Positions 7,935-16,357 of a stretch of DNA of 64,000 nt are shown piece by piece. Source of the stretch: Alphaproteobacteria bacterium (GTDB lineage: Bacteria; Pseudomonadota; Alphaproteobacteria; Sphingomonadales; Kordiimonadaceae); the NCBI GenBank assembly GCA_021774735.1, contig JAJFIS010000021.1:1-64000 (forward strand), written 5' to 3'. Position numbers and translations under genes: made by a program. Every line of letters begins with the position of its first letter. Position 1 is the first letter of the stretch. Below the pieces are notes generated by a model, which saw nothing but the letters and a program-made list of their open reading frames with translations, ran no database searches and was not told where the DNA came from.

Positions 7935-8285
7935 TTAAGATAGCTTTGAAACTTTGGTGATCGTTGCCTCATCAAAAATTTCGAATGGAATAGCGGTCAG
8001 ATATTCCACGATTGCCGAGCCATATACCCTTTTTTCTTCGAGATCGATTAATAGCGTTACATACGATTTAGCATTCATGTTGTGCCATTTTAATAAATAT
8101 TGGCCCTCTCGAGTAGCCTTGCAAACATAATCTAAATCTCCTATCCGCGTCCCGTCAAGCTGGCCGCCGATCCACTCAAAACTGAGAGTCTCTATACCTA
8201 TATCCAAAATAACTTTATCGCCAGAAGTATAGGTATATTCAATCTTCTTATTTGCGAGGTCATTTGTGTTGTAAGCATTTGCCAT
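7935..8285 (-). CDS. Small MoaF-related / calycin-like protein
   Basis: 116 aa, with GGAGAAAGC before the ATG. The pattern NKKIEYTYTSGDKVILDI, then GGQLDGTR, then YLLKWHN and YVTLLIDLEEKRVYGSAIVEYL resembles the lipocalin-like MoaF/phenolic-acid-decarboxylase-related fold, in which a small beta barrel binds a ligand. The family call is moderate and the ligand is unknown. It lies between two tRNA 3'-end copies (7745-7866 and 8395-8414), so it too may be hotspot cargo. Confidence 0.7.
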   Translation of the reverse strand: MANAYNTNDLANKKIEYTYTSGDKVILDIGIETLSFEWIGGQLDGTRIGDLDYVCKATREGQYLLKWHNMNAKSYVTLLIDLEEKRVYGSAIVEYLTAIPFEIFDEATITKVSKLS

Positions 8286-8394
8286 GCTTTCTCCTTTTCC
8301 TGATTAACTTTAGTTTCTCATTAAAAGCTAGCTGAGGTTTGAAGAGTGTAGCTTAATTGAATATATTGTCAAAATGGCTGTCTACAAGCGTCGG

Positions 8395-8414
8395 CAATCC
8401 ACCCGGGATCACCA
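8395..8414 (+). repeat. Third copy of the tRNA-Arg 3' end
   Basis: CAATCCACCCGGGATCACCA repeats the last 19-20 bases of tRNA-Arg and of the copy at 7789-7808. It is the minimal att-like core. Its presence after the MoaF-like gene suggests a second, shorter inserted segment (7809-8414) in tandem with the first. Confidence 0.7.
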
Positions 8415-8440
8415 AAAGTTCACTTAAATCAGCATGAGGC

Positions 8441-9184
8441 TTATTCTGGCTTAACCAACAACCTATTGTTCAGCGGCATTATTGGCCTAGCGTTATTGCC
8501 CATGATATCGGCGAAGGCTTTTATTTGTTCAGCGCTTGCTTCTGCGCTTTTCTCAACCACATGCCAGTTCACCCCTTCAGAACAGGGAGGCGTGGTTAAG
8601 GATCCCATATACCGAAATACACTCACCTCGTCTGGGAGTAATTTGTTTGGGTCAAGCATCACATTAGGCAATGTTCTTGCTTCAGCTTTTTCTTTTGGGG
8701 CGGCATCAATGATTTTTTGAAGTTCCGCATTAGCGTGACCTTCATCGAACATCACACCAACTACAGCCAACGCGCCATCTTGGCTGACATGAACGAAGTG
8801 CGCCACCAGTGGATAGCTCTTTCCTGATATTAGATGTTCCGAGGGCGTGTGAAAATGAACTTGAACAAGCGCAAAAGCTCTTTCGCCGGATGTGATGCTT
8901 GATCCATTTAAAAAATTAGCCTGAATGGTATGACCATTATTAAGCACATTTAATGGGTTCTTGTTATAATTAAGGGACATGTCCACATTAGCAACGGCGT
9001 TTGTATAAGCAAGGTCAATGGGCGACTGCATGTCCCCCGCTCTGCATGCTTCATAGGAGGGGGATACATCAGCCCACTTGTTGGGCGCTTCATAAGTCCA
9101 GCTTTCGTCACTAACAAATGAACTAACGCTTCCAGAAACAATAAGTAAACTAGCTAAAGAAACAGCACCTAGCCCTATTGGCAT
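8441..9184 (-). CDS. Periplasmic alpha-type carbonic anhydrase
   Basis: 247 aa. An N-terminal signal (about 1-24) sends it to the periplasm, where it interconverts CO2 and bicarbonate. Zinc ligands are visible as H110 and H112 in VQVHFHTPSEH and H129 in AHFVHV. TTPPCSEGVNWHV holds the catalytic threonine region. C47 and the cysteine of PPCSEG match the conserved disulfide of bacterial alpha-CAs. Length is normal. It stands alone on the minus strand just outside the last tRNA 3'-end repeat, so it is probably the right flank of the hotspot. Confidence 0.95.
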   Translation of the reverse strand: MPIGLGAVSLASLLIVSGSVSSFVSDESWTYEAPNKWADVSPSYEACRAGDMQSPIDLAYTNAVANVDMSLNYNKNPLNVLNNGHTIQANFLNGSSITSGERAFALVQVHFHTPSEHLISGKSYPLVAHFVHVSQDGALAVVGVMFDEGHANAELQKIIDAAPKEKAEARTLPNVMLDPNKLLPDEVSVFRYMGSLTTPPCSEGVNWHVVEKSAEASAEQIKAFADIMGNNARPIMPLNNRLLVKPE

Positions 9185-9291
9185 TTTATATCTCCTATAA
9201 ATTTAAAAAACTTAACTAATTTAGAGAGAAAGGGCTATGGTTTAACCACATGGTAACCGCAAGAAAAGCCCTGCTTTATAGTCGCTAGGCC

Positions 9292-9459
9292 TCACCCATT
9301 GCGCCTTCGGTGCGCCCTGCCGCCGTGTTCGCTTTGATTGGCTTTTGACTTGTTACCCGCTTTGGCCCGTGCGCGCGCCTGTGCCGCCGTGGGTTTGGAC
9401 TTTATGCCCTTAACCACTTTTTTCGCTTTTCGCTTTTTGGCACCTTCGCTCAAACTCAC
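9292..9459 (-). CDS. Possible 55-aa basic protein or gene remnant
   Basis: A GTG at 9459 opens 55 codons rich in K, R and A (AKKRKAKKVVKGIKSKP, then alternating A/R/K, ending RAHRRRNG). The GTG overlaps the TAG that ends another decayed reading frame (TAGGTG), as in coupled genes. GAGAGG lies about 9 bases upstream. No family is recognised. It could be the last gene of a degraded operon or a basic tail of a broken protein. Confidence 0.35.
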   Translation of the reverse strand: MSLSEGAKKRKAKKVVKGIKSKPTAAQARARAKAGNKSKANQSEHGGRAHRRRNG

Positions 9460-9716
9460 CTAAAACAACCTCTCAATTTCAATACCGTGCATCTTGTGCA
9501 GGCCGACCACAATAAAACAATCCTCAGTGAAGATCAAACCTTACAATATGAAGCAGCCCTTTGGGACCTTCGCCGCCAACAAAGCCGCCGCGGGCTTCCC
9601 ACAACCTTGGCTTTAAGGCCGAAAGCATCATCATGATCAAAGCGCTGGATTGAGGGGAACGGGTGTCGACAAAGACGGTGTTGGGGGGATAACTTTTGAT
9701 TATTGCGATTATAAGT
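9460..9716 (-). pseudogene. Decayed coding remnant, two out-of-frame pieces
   Basis: The minus strand contains a protein-like stretch with no start codon (PPNTVFVDTRSPQSSALIMM, then GGFVGGEGPKGLLHI, ending at 9524). It is followed in another frame by a stretch ending GLHKMHGIEIERLF and a stop at 9460. The composition looks like real protein, but stops and frame change break it. I do not recognise the family. The gap 9185-9291 shows nothing. Confidence 0.4.
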
Positions 9717-9764
9717 GGTACTTATATTCCCATTGATATCCATTAACAGATGTTGGCAACTAAA

Positions 9765-10574
9765 ATGAGTTATACATTATTTATAGATGAAAGCGGTGAA
9801 TCTGGTATTTCCCATGTGCGGACAGATACGACACCGGGAGCTTCCCCTTATATGACATTAGGGGCCGTTCTGATTAGTGATGATAATAGAGAAAACCTAA
9901 CATCAGTTCTTAGCGAGATTACGGCCAACTTCGGGAAAAAATCACTTCACTGCAATAAATTGAACCATAGACAAAAAATTTATTATTCTAAGAAAATGTC
10001 TGAGCAAGAAATTGTCTGCTTTGGCCTTATCTCATGCAAGGCAACGCTACGTGATTATAGTGCCAGAATAGACCAAGAGAACACAAAATACTTTAACAAA
10101 TGCGCGATGTACATCTTGGAATGCGTTGGAGAATTCATGAAAGTAAATAGTATTTCTTCAGATGAACTCACTGTTGTTTTCGAGGAAGGTCATCATGATT
10201 ACGCTAAATTTCGTAGCCTAATGGGAACATGTCAAAGCACACCTTTTCATCCTCGGGCTCACTTACTCCAACAGATTGCTCTCAATAAAATTGTTGATGC
10301 ATCAAAGGCCAAAGAGCCATTATTGACAATTGCTGACCTTGTCGCACACGCGCTCTACCAAGCGGTAAATAAATCTGAAGACAACTATCAATTGACGGAA
10401 ATCAGATATCTTAAAGAATTACATAAAAGGTTTTTTTGTAGTCCAAAAACTAAGAAAATCTGTCCGACAGGCTTAAAGCCTATCCACTCGCTAAGTAAGA
10501 TTGGATTAGACCGAGAAAGCCAAGCAATAATTTCCCAATTAGAAGGTGAAATGAAACTACCCCGCCAAACTTAA
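9765..10574 (+). CDS. DUF3800 domain protein
   Basis: 269 aa from the ATG at 9765 (an ATG at 9750 is also in frame; neither has a clear ribosome site). The opening YTLFIDESGESG is the signature of DUF3800, an RNase H-like fold often found in phage-defence and mobile regions. Further family-like features are a LHCNKL segment, the acidic VVFEEGHHDY, and the closing ADLVAHALYQ helix. AT-rich. It is followed after 64 bp by an unknown gene on the same strand, probably co-transcribed. Nuclease activity is inferred from the fold only. Confidence 0.8.
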   Translation: MSYTLFIDESGESGISHVRTDTTPGASPYMTLGAVLISDDNRENLTSVLSEITANFGKKSLHCNKLNHRQKIYYSKKMSEQEIVCFGLISCKATLRDYSARIDQENTKYFNKCAMYILECVGEFMKVNSISSDELTVVFEEGHHDYAKFRSLMGTCQSTPFHPRAHLLQQIALNKIVDASKAKEPLLTIADLVAHALYQAVNKSEDNYQLTEIRYLKELHKRFFCSPKTKKICPTGLKPIHSLSKIGLDRESQAIISQLEGEMKLPRQT

Positions 10575-10638
10575 GTTTGCCTTTTCTCATCTATTAAATT
10601 GTTGGGGTTAAATATATTTTTGGTGGAGGAATGGAAAT

Positions 10639-11622
10639 ATGGATACATTATTTAAGCGATTTATAACTCAAGGAACATTATCTGATCCAAAGGGTATTCC
10701 AGATCCAACTTTTGCTCTGCCTTCCACAGTAAACTGGATGAAAGCTCTTAGATTAGTTGTTCAATCTGAAAATGTTAATTTCAAATCGGCAACTTCTTTT
10801 TATAGCTCGATTCAAAAACGAATGATGAGTGATCATGAATTAAATACTACATTCGAGCAGCTAATTCTTGCCATACATTGCCTTGCGTCCTTAAATTCAA
10901 TGCAGGCATCGGATAGAATTTCAGACATTGTTCGAATGGCCAGTATTGCTTGGTATTATGGTGTTTACTCTTCGGCAAGTTCAATGATCGTAGCACAAGA
11001 TGGAAAGCAGCAAGATACACATTTAAAAACGGCTAACGTGTGGGACAACCAATTTGTTCGCAATGGCAAGGTAATGCTTCCGTTCAGTTTATCTGTAAGT
11101 GATTTGACCTCAAAAACCATCAGTGAGGAAATAGAGATATTAAAGAATGGCAACAAGCATAAACTCATTTCAGCACCTCAGAATGAAGATGAGGCGTGGG
11201 GGGCTTTATGTGAATACCTCTCGGGCTCTGCACATTGGTGGAAGGGTAAAGTAGAAAAAAAATTAAAGGAACAAAAATCATTTAGAGATTTAGGTGTCTC
11301 TAACTTTAGGTCTAATGCAGCACGGCAAATGAGAGACAATACGCTTAATGGTCGGAAAACATCCTTCATACACCAAGCCATTAGATACCGTGGAAAAGCA
11401 AATTATCGAGAGGCATTATTTCTTGCATATGGTGAAAACACAGAGACAATCATTAAAGATTTCATAGTTGATTTAAATGCCGTTTTGGAAGGATTTCTAG
11501 CTATGTCAGGCGCATTCGTCTCTCGAAAAATTGGCAAGGAATATTGGAATTGGTTCGTAAATGAATTATCGGCGAATAGATCTATCTCATTAAACCCACA
11601 TGATATTTGGCCAAACAACTAA
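10639..11622 (+). CDS. Unknown 327-aa protein paired with DUF3800
   Basis: GGAGG lies 9 bases before the ATG at 10639. The protein is soluble and helix-rich, with no signal peptide. Tryptophan-rich spots (SAHWWKGKVEKKL, EYWNWFVNEL) and a basic AIRYRGKANYREALFLAYG helix are distinctive. R61-x4-H66 and R239-x5-H245 have the spacing of HEPN-type RNase motifs, but such short patterns also arise by chance. No family is recognised. Its shared AT-rich composition and orientation with the DUF3800 gene suggest a two-gene accessory module. Confidence 0.8.
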   Translation: MDTLFKRFITQGTLSDPKGIPDPTFALPSTVNWMKALRLVVQSENVNFKSATSFYSSIQKRMMSDHELNTTFEQLILAIHCLASLNSMQASDRISDIVRMASIAWYYGVYSSASSMIVAQDGKQQDTHLKTANVWDNQFVRNGKVMLPFSLSVSDLTSKTISEEIEILKNGNKHKLISAPQNEDEAWGALCEYLSGSAHWWKGKVEKKLKEQKSFRDLGVSNFRSNAARQMRDNTLNGRKTSFIHQAIRYRGKANYREALFLAYGENTETIIKDFIVDLNAVLEGFLAMSGAFVSRKIGKEYWNWFVNELSANRSISLNPHDIWPNN

Positions 11623-11791
11623 AAATCAAGCAGTGCCGCCAGCAAAACATCAACGTTTTTTTGCATCATATTATTGCACTTCAATATTAACCTAGGGATG
11701 CTGCTGTCCCTAATGTCCTCACGATCACCCAAAGCCTCAAATCTAAGCGAGGCCTTGGTAGCGTTTCAATGTATCAGCCTTTCAGACCCCC

Positions 11792-12022
11792 TTACCGCAA
11801 TGGTCGGGCGTGGGCGCTGCCGCGGAAGATGGCATTCATCAGCATGACATTTAGGCCGTCCATATAGGCGCGGTAGGTGGGGGTTTGGGTGAGGGCGATA
11901 ACCATGCCGCGGCCCTTTGGCTGGTGGACCATGAAGGGCTTGAAGGCCAGCTGCTTGCGGTTTTCTTCCCACAGATAGCCGCTGGCCAGCACCGTGTCAG
12001 CGCCCGCTTGGCAAGGGAAAGC
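11792..12022 (-). pseudogene. C-terminal fragment of an M14-type zinc carboxypeptidase
   Basis: After an in-frame TAG at 12023-12025 the minus strand reads ADTVLASGYLW, then KGRGMVIALTQTPTYRAYMD, then LMNAIFRGSAHARP and a stop at 11792. The last third of secreted M14 peptidases has the same G-x-G-x-V-I...P-x-(F/Y)R...LxxNAIFFG pattern. The catalytic zinc region is absent and no start exists. It is GC-rich, unlike the AT-rich genes before it, so it is older chromosomal DNA cut by the accessory insertion. Confidence 0.6.
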
Positions 12023-12057
12023 CTAGTCGATAAATTAATAGCTAATGTCTCTAGCTA

Positions 12058-12371
12058 TTACCCAACAATGGTCCAACATTGGTCATAATCGCCACCAGCT
12101 TTTCCGTCACTATCCCCGTCAAGAAGATCACCTAGAGCCATTGGTGCAAGGTTTGGGTTGTCTTCCGGCTCGCTATGCACACCGGAAAAAGGCCAAACAT
12201 TTCCTTGCCTATCAACAATAGTGCCGCTGCGGCCTCTTATCTTGATGCAAATGGTAAAGTTATCTCCAGCACCCAGTGTTGAAACATCTCCTGCCGTTTG
12301 ATCGGAATAAAAAACAGCCGTGCGGCCACTGCTTGAGAATTGAAAACCTGTCGAGTTTTTGCTCTCAGTCT
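12058..12371 (-). pseudogene. Orphan C-terminal coding fragment
   Basis: An open minus-strand frame of about 104 codons with no start codon runs from a TAG near 12372 to TAA at 12058. It includes GRTAVFYSDQTAGDV, NFTICIKIRGRSGTIVDRQG, and DGDSDGKAGGDYDQCWTIVG. The G/D-rich end looks like an extracellular protein tail. I do not recognise it. With the M14 fragment it makes 11623-12530 a stretch of broken genes; nothing intact is seen there. Confidence 0.4.
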
Positions 12372-12530
12372 AATATTTCGGTTAAGCCCCAAGCTTTGGC
12401 ATCACCATGGCAGCATCATTGCTGCCAAGCGCGTTGCTTTAAAAAGAATTTGAGGGCTGCAATTACAGCGAATAGGGGAGAACCCACCGCTGGCGCTCAC
12501 CATCTATTTATTACTGGTGCAGATCAGGCT

Positions 12531-13328
12531 TCATTCTGGCTTTCTGAATTTGGCCACAAAACGCTGGCTGGTGTCGCGGCCACTTTTCAGCTCTCGGAAG
12601 TTAATATTCTGTGGGTCCTCTGGGTTGGCGAGCACATCAGAATTGCCGACATATTCAAAGCCTGCTGCGGTCATATCATCGATGGCATTTTGCAGCGTTG
12701 CACGGTGCCAAGCTGCACTTTGCGCCCGCGCTGTGCCGTCCGGTGCTTGATGCTCAATAATGGCGAAAACCCCGCCGGGCTTGAGCATTTTCAAAGCCGC
12801 ATCATAAAAGCTTTTTGAATTTGTTGGGGTCTCGTCGCCTGTTGCTTCGCTGTAATGCAGGTGATGATAAATAAGCGAAAGCATGATCATGTCGATGGTG
12901 CCATCATGGCCGCTAAAGTCGGTAATTTTGCCGACATAGGTTTCCACATTGCCAAGTGCTTTGTGACGTGGGCCGGTTTTTTCCTTCAGGCGCTCCCAAA
13001 AGCCAGCGCTGTTTTGGGCAAATATTTTACCCTCAGCGCCAACAGCATGCGAGAGAATGGCGGTATAATAACCACTTGAAGATCCATGCTCATAGATGGT
13101 TTGGCCGGGCTTTACGCCGTAATAGCCAAGTATTTCTGCGGGCTTACGCCCAGCATCCCGCGCCACTTCGGCCTCAGACCGGTCCGCGCTGGCAATGGCC
13201 TTATTAAGGTTGTCATCCGGGCCCATAGCAAAAGACGAGGTGGCGATTAAAAATAGGGCTATGCACAATGTGCAGCATAAACCTACCCATGCTAGCGGTT
13301 GCGAAAATCGTTTCATAATTTGGTTCAT
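12531..13328 (-). CDS. Exported class I SAM-dependent methyltransferase-like protein
   Basis: 265 aa, with GGAGGG before the ATG. Residues 1-34 are a signal peptide (ALFLIATSSFAMG), so the protein is periplasmic, which is unusual for a methyltransferase but known for this predicted family (COG4798-like). A Rossmann-type fold is visible: PGQTIYEHGSSSGYYTAIL (motif I, with EHGSSSGYY in place of the usual E-x-G-x-G-x-G), TIDMIMLSLIYHHLHY (motif IV region) and LKPGGVFAIIEH (motif VI). Substrate unknown. It is divergent from the DUF305/LVIVD gene. Confidence 0.85.
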   Translation of the reverse strand: MNQIMKRFSQPLAWVGLCCTLCIALFLIATSSFAMGPDDNLNKAIASADRSEAEVARDAGRKPAEILGYYGVKPGQTIYEHGSSSGYYTAILSHAVGAEGKIFAQNSAGFWERLKEKTGPRHKALGNVETYVGKITDFSGHDGTIDMIMLSLIYHHLHYSEATGDETPTNSKSFYDAALKMLKPGGVFAIIEHQAPDGTARAQSAAWHRATLQNAIDDMTAAGFEYVGNSDVLANPEDPQNINFRELKSGRDTSQRFVAKFRKPE

Positions 13329-13500
13329 GGCGTCCCTCCCAGTGTTTTTGAATGATCTAAACAGTAGATTCCTTCCAAAACTCTATACCCATAGCGGATA
13401 AGGCAGCAATATATACTTTAGTTTGGCACAAGCTATTGAGTTTGCTACGCTGCATGAAATGTCGCATTGGGTGATGAAAAATAATTGGGAAGGACTGCAT

Positions 13501-15933
13501 ATGCAAGTCAGCTGTAAAAAATCATATTTGAAGGAATCACTATATTTACTGTCTGCTACATGTCTTAGCGCCATGATGGTTAGCCAAGCGAATATTGCCG
13601 TAGCGCAGGATACGCCCATCGTGCAACCCGGCGACATTGGGCAAAAAGCCAAGCCTATTACCGCTGCCAAAGCCATTGAGATCGTCACCAATAGCTACAC
13701 AATGGATGATGTATCTTTCATGCAAAATATGATCCCCCACCATAACCAAGCGGTGCAAATGTCTGCTATGGTTAAGGGCCGCACCAACTTGCCCGCGCTT
13801 GTTGAAATCGCAGACCGGATTGACGCTTCCCAAATGGATGAAATTGCTTTCATGCAGGCATGGCTAAAGGAGCGCAGCCAGACGCAGCCCGACCCAACCG
13901 CGCATGACAAGATGGATATGTCCCACGTGATGGCGGGCATGGCATCCCCGTCCCAAATGGCGGAACTTAAGGCTGCAAGCGGCATTGAATTTGACAAAAT
14001 GTTTTTGCAGCTGATGGTCAAGCACCATGCGGGTGCCGTGGCTATGGTTAGAAGCCTGTACCGCAAATCTGGCTCTGTTTACGATCCGGTTTTATATGAG
14101 TTTACCAGCGATGTGGTGAATGACCAAAATGCCGAGATCGAGCGCATGAACGCCTTGTTTTTGAGCCTTTCCCCCGATCCACGGGCAGACTTGAAAGCTG
14201 GTTTCCGGGATGCGGGCCAAGCGTCGCTGAACGTTGAGCTTGTGGCAACGCTGCCCAAGCCCGCGGGTTTCTTTGATCCTGACAATCCCATTGGCCTGCC
14301 CCCCTTGAAAGCGGGCGATGATAAAGATAAAGACGGCAAACCAAAGCGGGGCAAGCGCGCGCCTCTGTTAAATTTCTCCAACACCGATATGGCTTTCTCG
14401 GGCGATAAGTTGGTTGTCGGGAATTATCATGGCTTTAACGCCTATAAGCTGAATAAAAAAGGCATGCCGAAGCTGATAAGCTCGATCATCTGCCCGGGTG
14501 GTCAAGGCGATGTCTCCATCGTCGGTGACCTGCTGATTATGTCGGTTGAACAAACCCGGGGGCGCAAGGATTGCGGCCTGCAAGGCATCAGCGAAGATGT
14601 TAGCGAAGACCGTTTCCGGGGCTTGCGCATTTTTGATATTAGCGATTACACCAAGCCAGTTCAGGTGGGACAAGTGCAAACATGCCGGGGGTCCCATACC
14701 CACTCGGTAGTTTCTGGCCCCGGGGAAGACGGCAAAATCATCGTCTATAATTCCGGCACATCAAGGGTTAGAAAAGGCGAAGAGCTGGAAGGTTGTGTCG
14801 GCAGGATCGTCGGTGATGACCGCACGGCGCTGTTCCGCATTGATGTTATTGAAATTCCGGTTGCGGACCCCTCTAAATCTCGCATTGTTGATAGCCCCGC
14901 CGTTTTCGCGGACCCAGAAACCGGCAGGCTGGCTGGCATGTGGCAGGGCGGTGATCACGGTGAAAATACCCAGCGAACCAGCCAGACCAATCAGTGCCAT
15001 GATATTACGGTCTTCCCAGAGTTGAAAATTGCTGCGGGTGCTTGCTCGGGCAATGGTATCATCTTTGATATCTCTGAACCCCTAAAGCCGACGCGCATTG
15101 ACGAGGTGATGGACCCGGGCTTTGCTTACTGGCACTCAGCCACCTTCAATAATGATGGCACGAAAGTTCTGTTCACTGATGAATGGGGTGGTGGTGGTCG
15201 TCCGCGCTGTATGGCGCATGACCCAAAAAACTGGGGCGCTGATGCATTTTATGACATTGAAAGCCGCAAGCTGACCTTCAAGAGCAACTTTAAACTACCC
15301 GCTCCACAGCAGAAAACAGAAAATTGTGTCGCTCATAATGGCTCTGTTGTACCGGTGCCGGGGCGCGATATTTTTGTTCAGGCATGGTACCAAGGTGGCA
15401 TGTCGGTGATCGACTTTACCGATTCTGTGACGCCAAAAGAGATCGCCTTTTTCGACCGTGGCCCTATCCACGCGGACAGGTTGGTCCTCGGTGGTTATTG
15501 GTCAACATATTGGTATAACGGCAAAATATACGGCACTGAAATCGCTCGTGGCCTTGATATTTTCGACCTGAAGCCCAGCGAATTTTTGAGCGCTAACGAG
15601 ATCGCAGCAGCGAAATTAACCAACCAAGGCGGTGTCTTTAACCCACAGCAACAGTTCCGTGTTACATGGCCCGCCGTGCCCGTGGTGGCGCTGGCTTACA
15701 TTGACCAGTTAAACCGTAGCGAAGCATTAAGCGCCGATATGTCAGCTGATTTAACCAAGGCCTTGAGGAAAGCAGAAAAGCGGATCAAACGTAAAAAACA
15801 TGACCGTAAATTAGCGGCCAAGCTCGACGGTTTAGCGGGAAGCCTTGGCGGGGTTTCAGGCGGTGATATGACGAAGAAGCGCGCCGCAGCGCTCGTAGAT
15901 GTTCTTACCAAGCTAGCGGCTAAGCTGCGCTGA
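13501..15933 (+). CDS. Periplasmic DUF305 plus LVIVD-repeat protein
   Basis: 810 aa from the ATG at 13501, which has GGAAGGA 7-8 bases upstream and opens a signal peptide ending at AVAQ; an in-frame TTG at 13423 is unlikely. The N-terminal third is a DUF305 ferritin-like domain with the histidine motifs MIPHHNQAVQM and MVKHHAGAVAM. The remainder is an LVIVD-type beta-propeller (GLRIFDISDYTKPVQVG, ISEPLKPTRID, SVIDFTDSVTPKEIAFF) with a lysine-rich C-terminal tail (KRIKRKKHDRKLAAKL). A metal-related or surface role is possible, but no reaction is known. Confidence 0.88.
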   Translation: MQVSCKKSYLKESLYLLSATCLSAMMVSQANIAVAQDTPIVQPGDIGQKAKPITAAKAIEIVTNSYTMDDVSFMQNMIPHHNQAVQMSAMVKGRTNLPALVEIADRIDASQMDEIAFMQAWLKERSQTQPDPTAHDKMDMSHVMAGMASPSQMAELKAASGIEFDKMFLQLMVKHHAGAVAMVRSLYRKSGSVYDPVLYEFTSDVVNDQNAEIERMNALFLSLSPDPRADLKAGFRDAGQASLNVELVATLPKPAGFFDPDNPIGLPPLKAGDDKDKDGKPKRGKRAPLLNFSNTDMAFSGDKLVVGNYHGFNAYKLNKKGMPKLISSIICPGGQGDVSIVGDLLIMSVEQTRGRKDCGLQGISEDVSEDRFRGLRIFDISDYTKPVQVGQVQTCRGSHTHSVVSGPGEDGKIIVYNSGTSRVRKGEELEGCVGRIVGDDRTALFRIDVIEIPVADPSKSRIVDSPAVFADPETGRLAGMWQGGDHGENTQRTSQTNQCHDITVFPELKIAAGACSGNGIIFDISEPLKPTRIDEVMDPGFAYWHSATFNNDGTKVLFTDEWGGGGRPRCMAHDPKNWGADAFYDIESRKLTFKSNFKLPAPQQKTENCVAHNGSVVPVPGRDIFVQAWYQGGMSVIDFTDSVTPKEIAFFDRGPIHADRLVLGGYWSTYWYNGKIYGTEIARGLDIFDLKPSEFLSANEIAAAKLTNQGGVFNPQQQFRVTWPAVPVVALAYIDQLNRSEALSADMSADLTKALRKAEKRIKRKKHDRKLAAKLDGLAGSLGGVSGGDMTKKRAAALVDVLTKLAAKLR

Positions 15934-15966
15934 GGGTCACTCGAAATTTTACCTAAAAATTCCTGA

Positions 15967-15997
15967 GGGGGAGGCCATATGCTGGCTTCCCCTTTTC
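15967..15997 (+). terminator. Rho-independent terminator after the DUF305/LVIVD gene
   Basis: GGGGAGGCCA (15968-15977) pairs with TGGCTTCCCC (15983-15992), ten pairs with one G-U, around a TATGC loop. TTTTCTT follows. It is placed 34 bases after the stop at 15933. Confidence 0.8.
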
Positions 15998-16090
15998 TTA
16001 TGGGGTGGGGCTTTAAGCATTTGGCTATGGCAGGTGATATATGCAACAGTCTGTTGTAATGAAACCGGGCGCGGGAATAGGGATTAGAGC

Positions 16091-16339
16091 ATGTTAAAAT
16101 TAATTGAAGTGAAATTTGAAGATATTTATGTCCCCACGGCGCGGCGCAAGGAAATGGCCCAAGACAAGATTGATGCTATCGTGGAAGCCATGCTGGAGGG
16201 CGAGGAAGAAAAACCAATCCGTGTCCGTGAAGGCAAGGGGCGGTATGTTCTTGTTCAAGGCATTAACAGGCTAGAGGCCGGCAAGGCCGTGGGTGAGGAA
16301 CGCATTAGCGCCTATTTGGTTCAAGCCCCTAAGTTTTAG
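16091..16339 (+). CDS. Small stand-alone ParB/sulfiredoxin-like domain protein
   Basis: 82 aa, with AGGGA 9 bases before the ATG. The pattern LIEVKFEDIYVP, then KIDAIVEAMLEGEEEKPIRV, then YVLVQGINRLEAGKAVG is the ParB N-terminal-like (ParB/Srx) fold, here with the G-x-(N/H)-R-x-x-A motif as GINRLEA. No helix-turn-helix or partner ParA is present, so it is not a partition protein. Small ParB-like proteins of this size can be nucleotide-binding, but their role is unknown. It converges with the cupin gene. Confidence 0.82.
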   Translation: MLKLIEVKFEDIYVPTARRKEMAQDKIDAIVEAMLEGEEEKPIRVREGKGRYVLVQGINRLEAGKAVGEERISAYLVQAPKF

Positions 16340-16357
16340 CTTAGTTCTTTCAGCTGC

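Noticed and set aside
16091-16339. Chromosome partition protein ParB
   Set aside because: Only the small N-terminal-like fold is present; no DNA-binding or dimer part and no parA or parS nearby.
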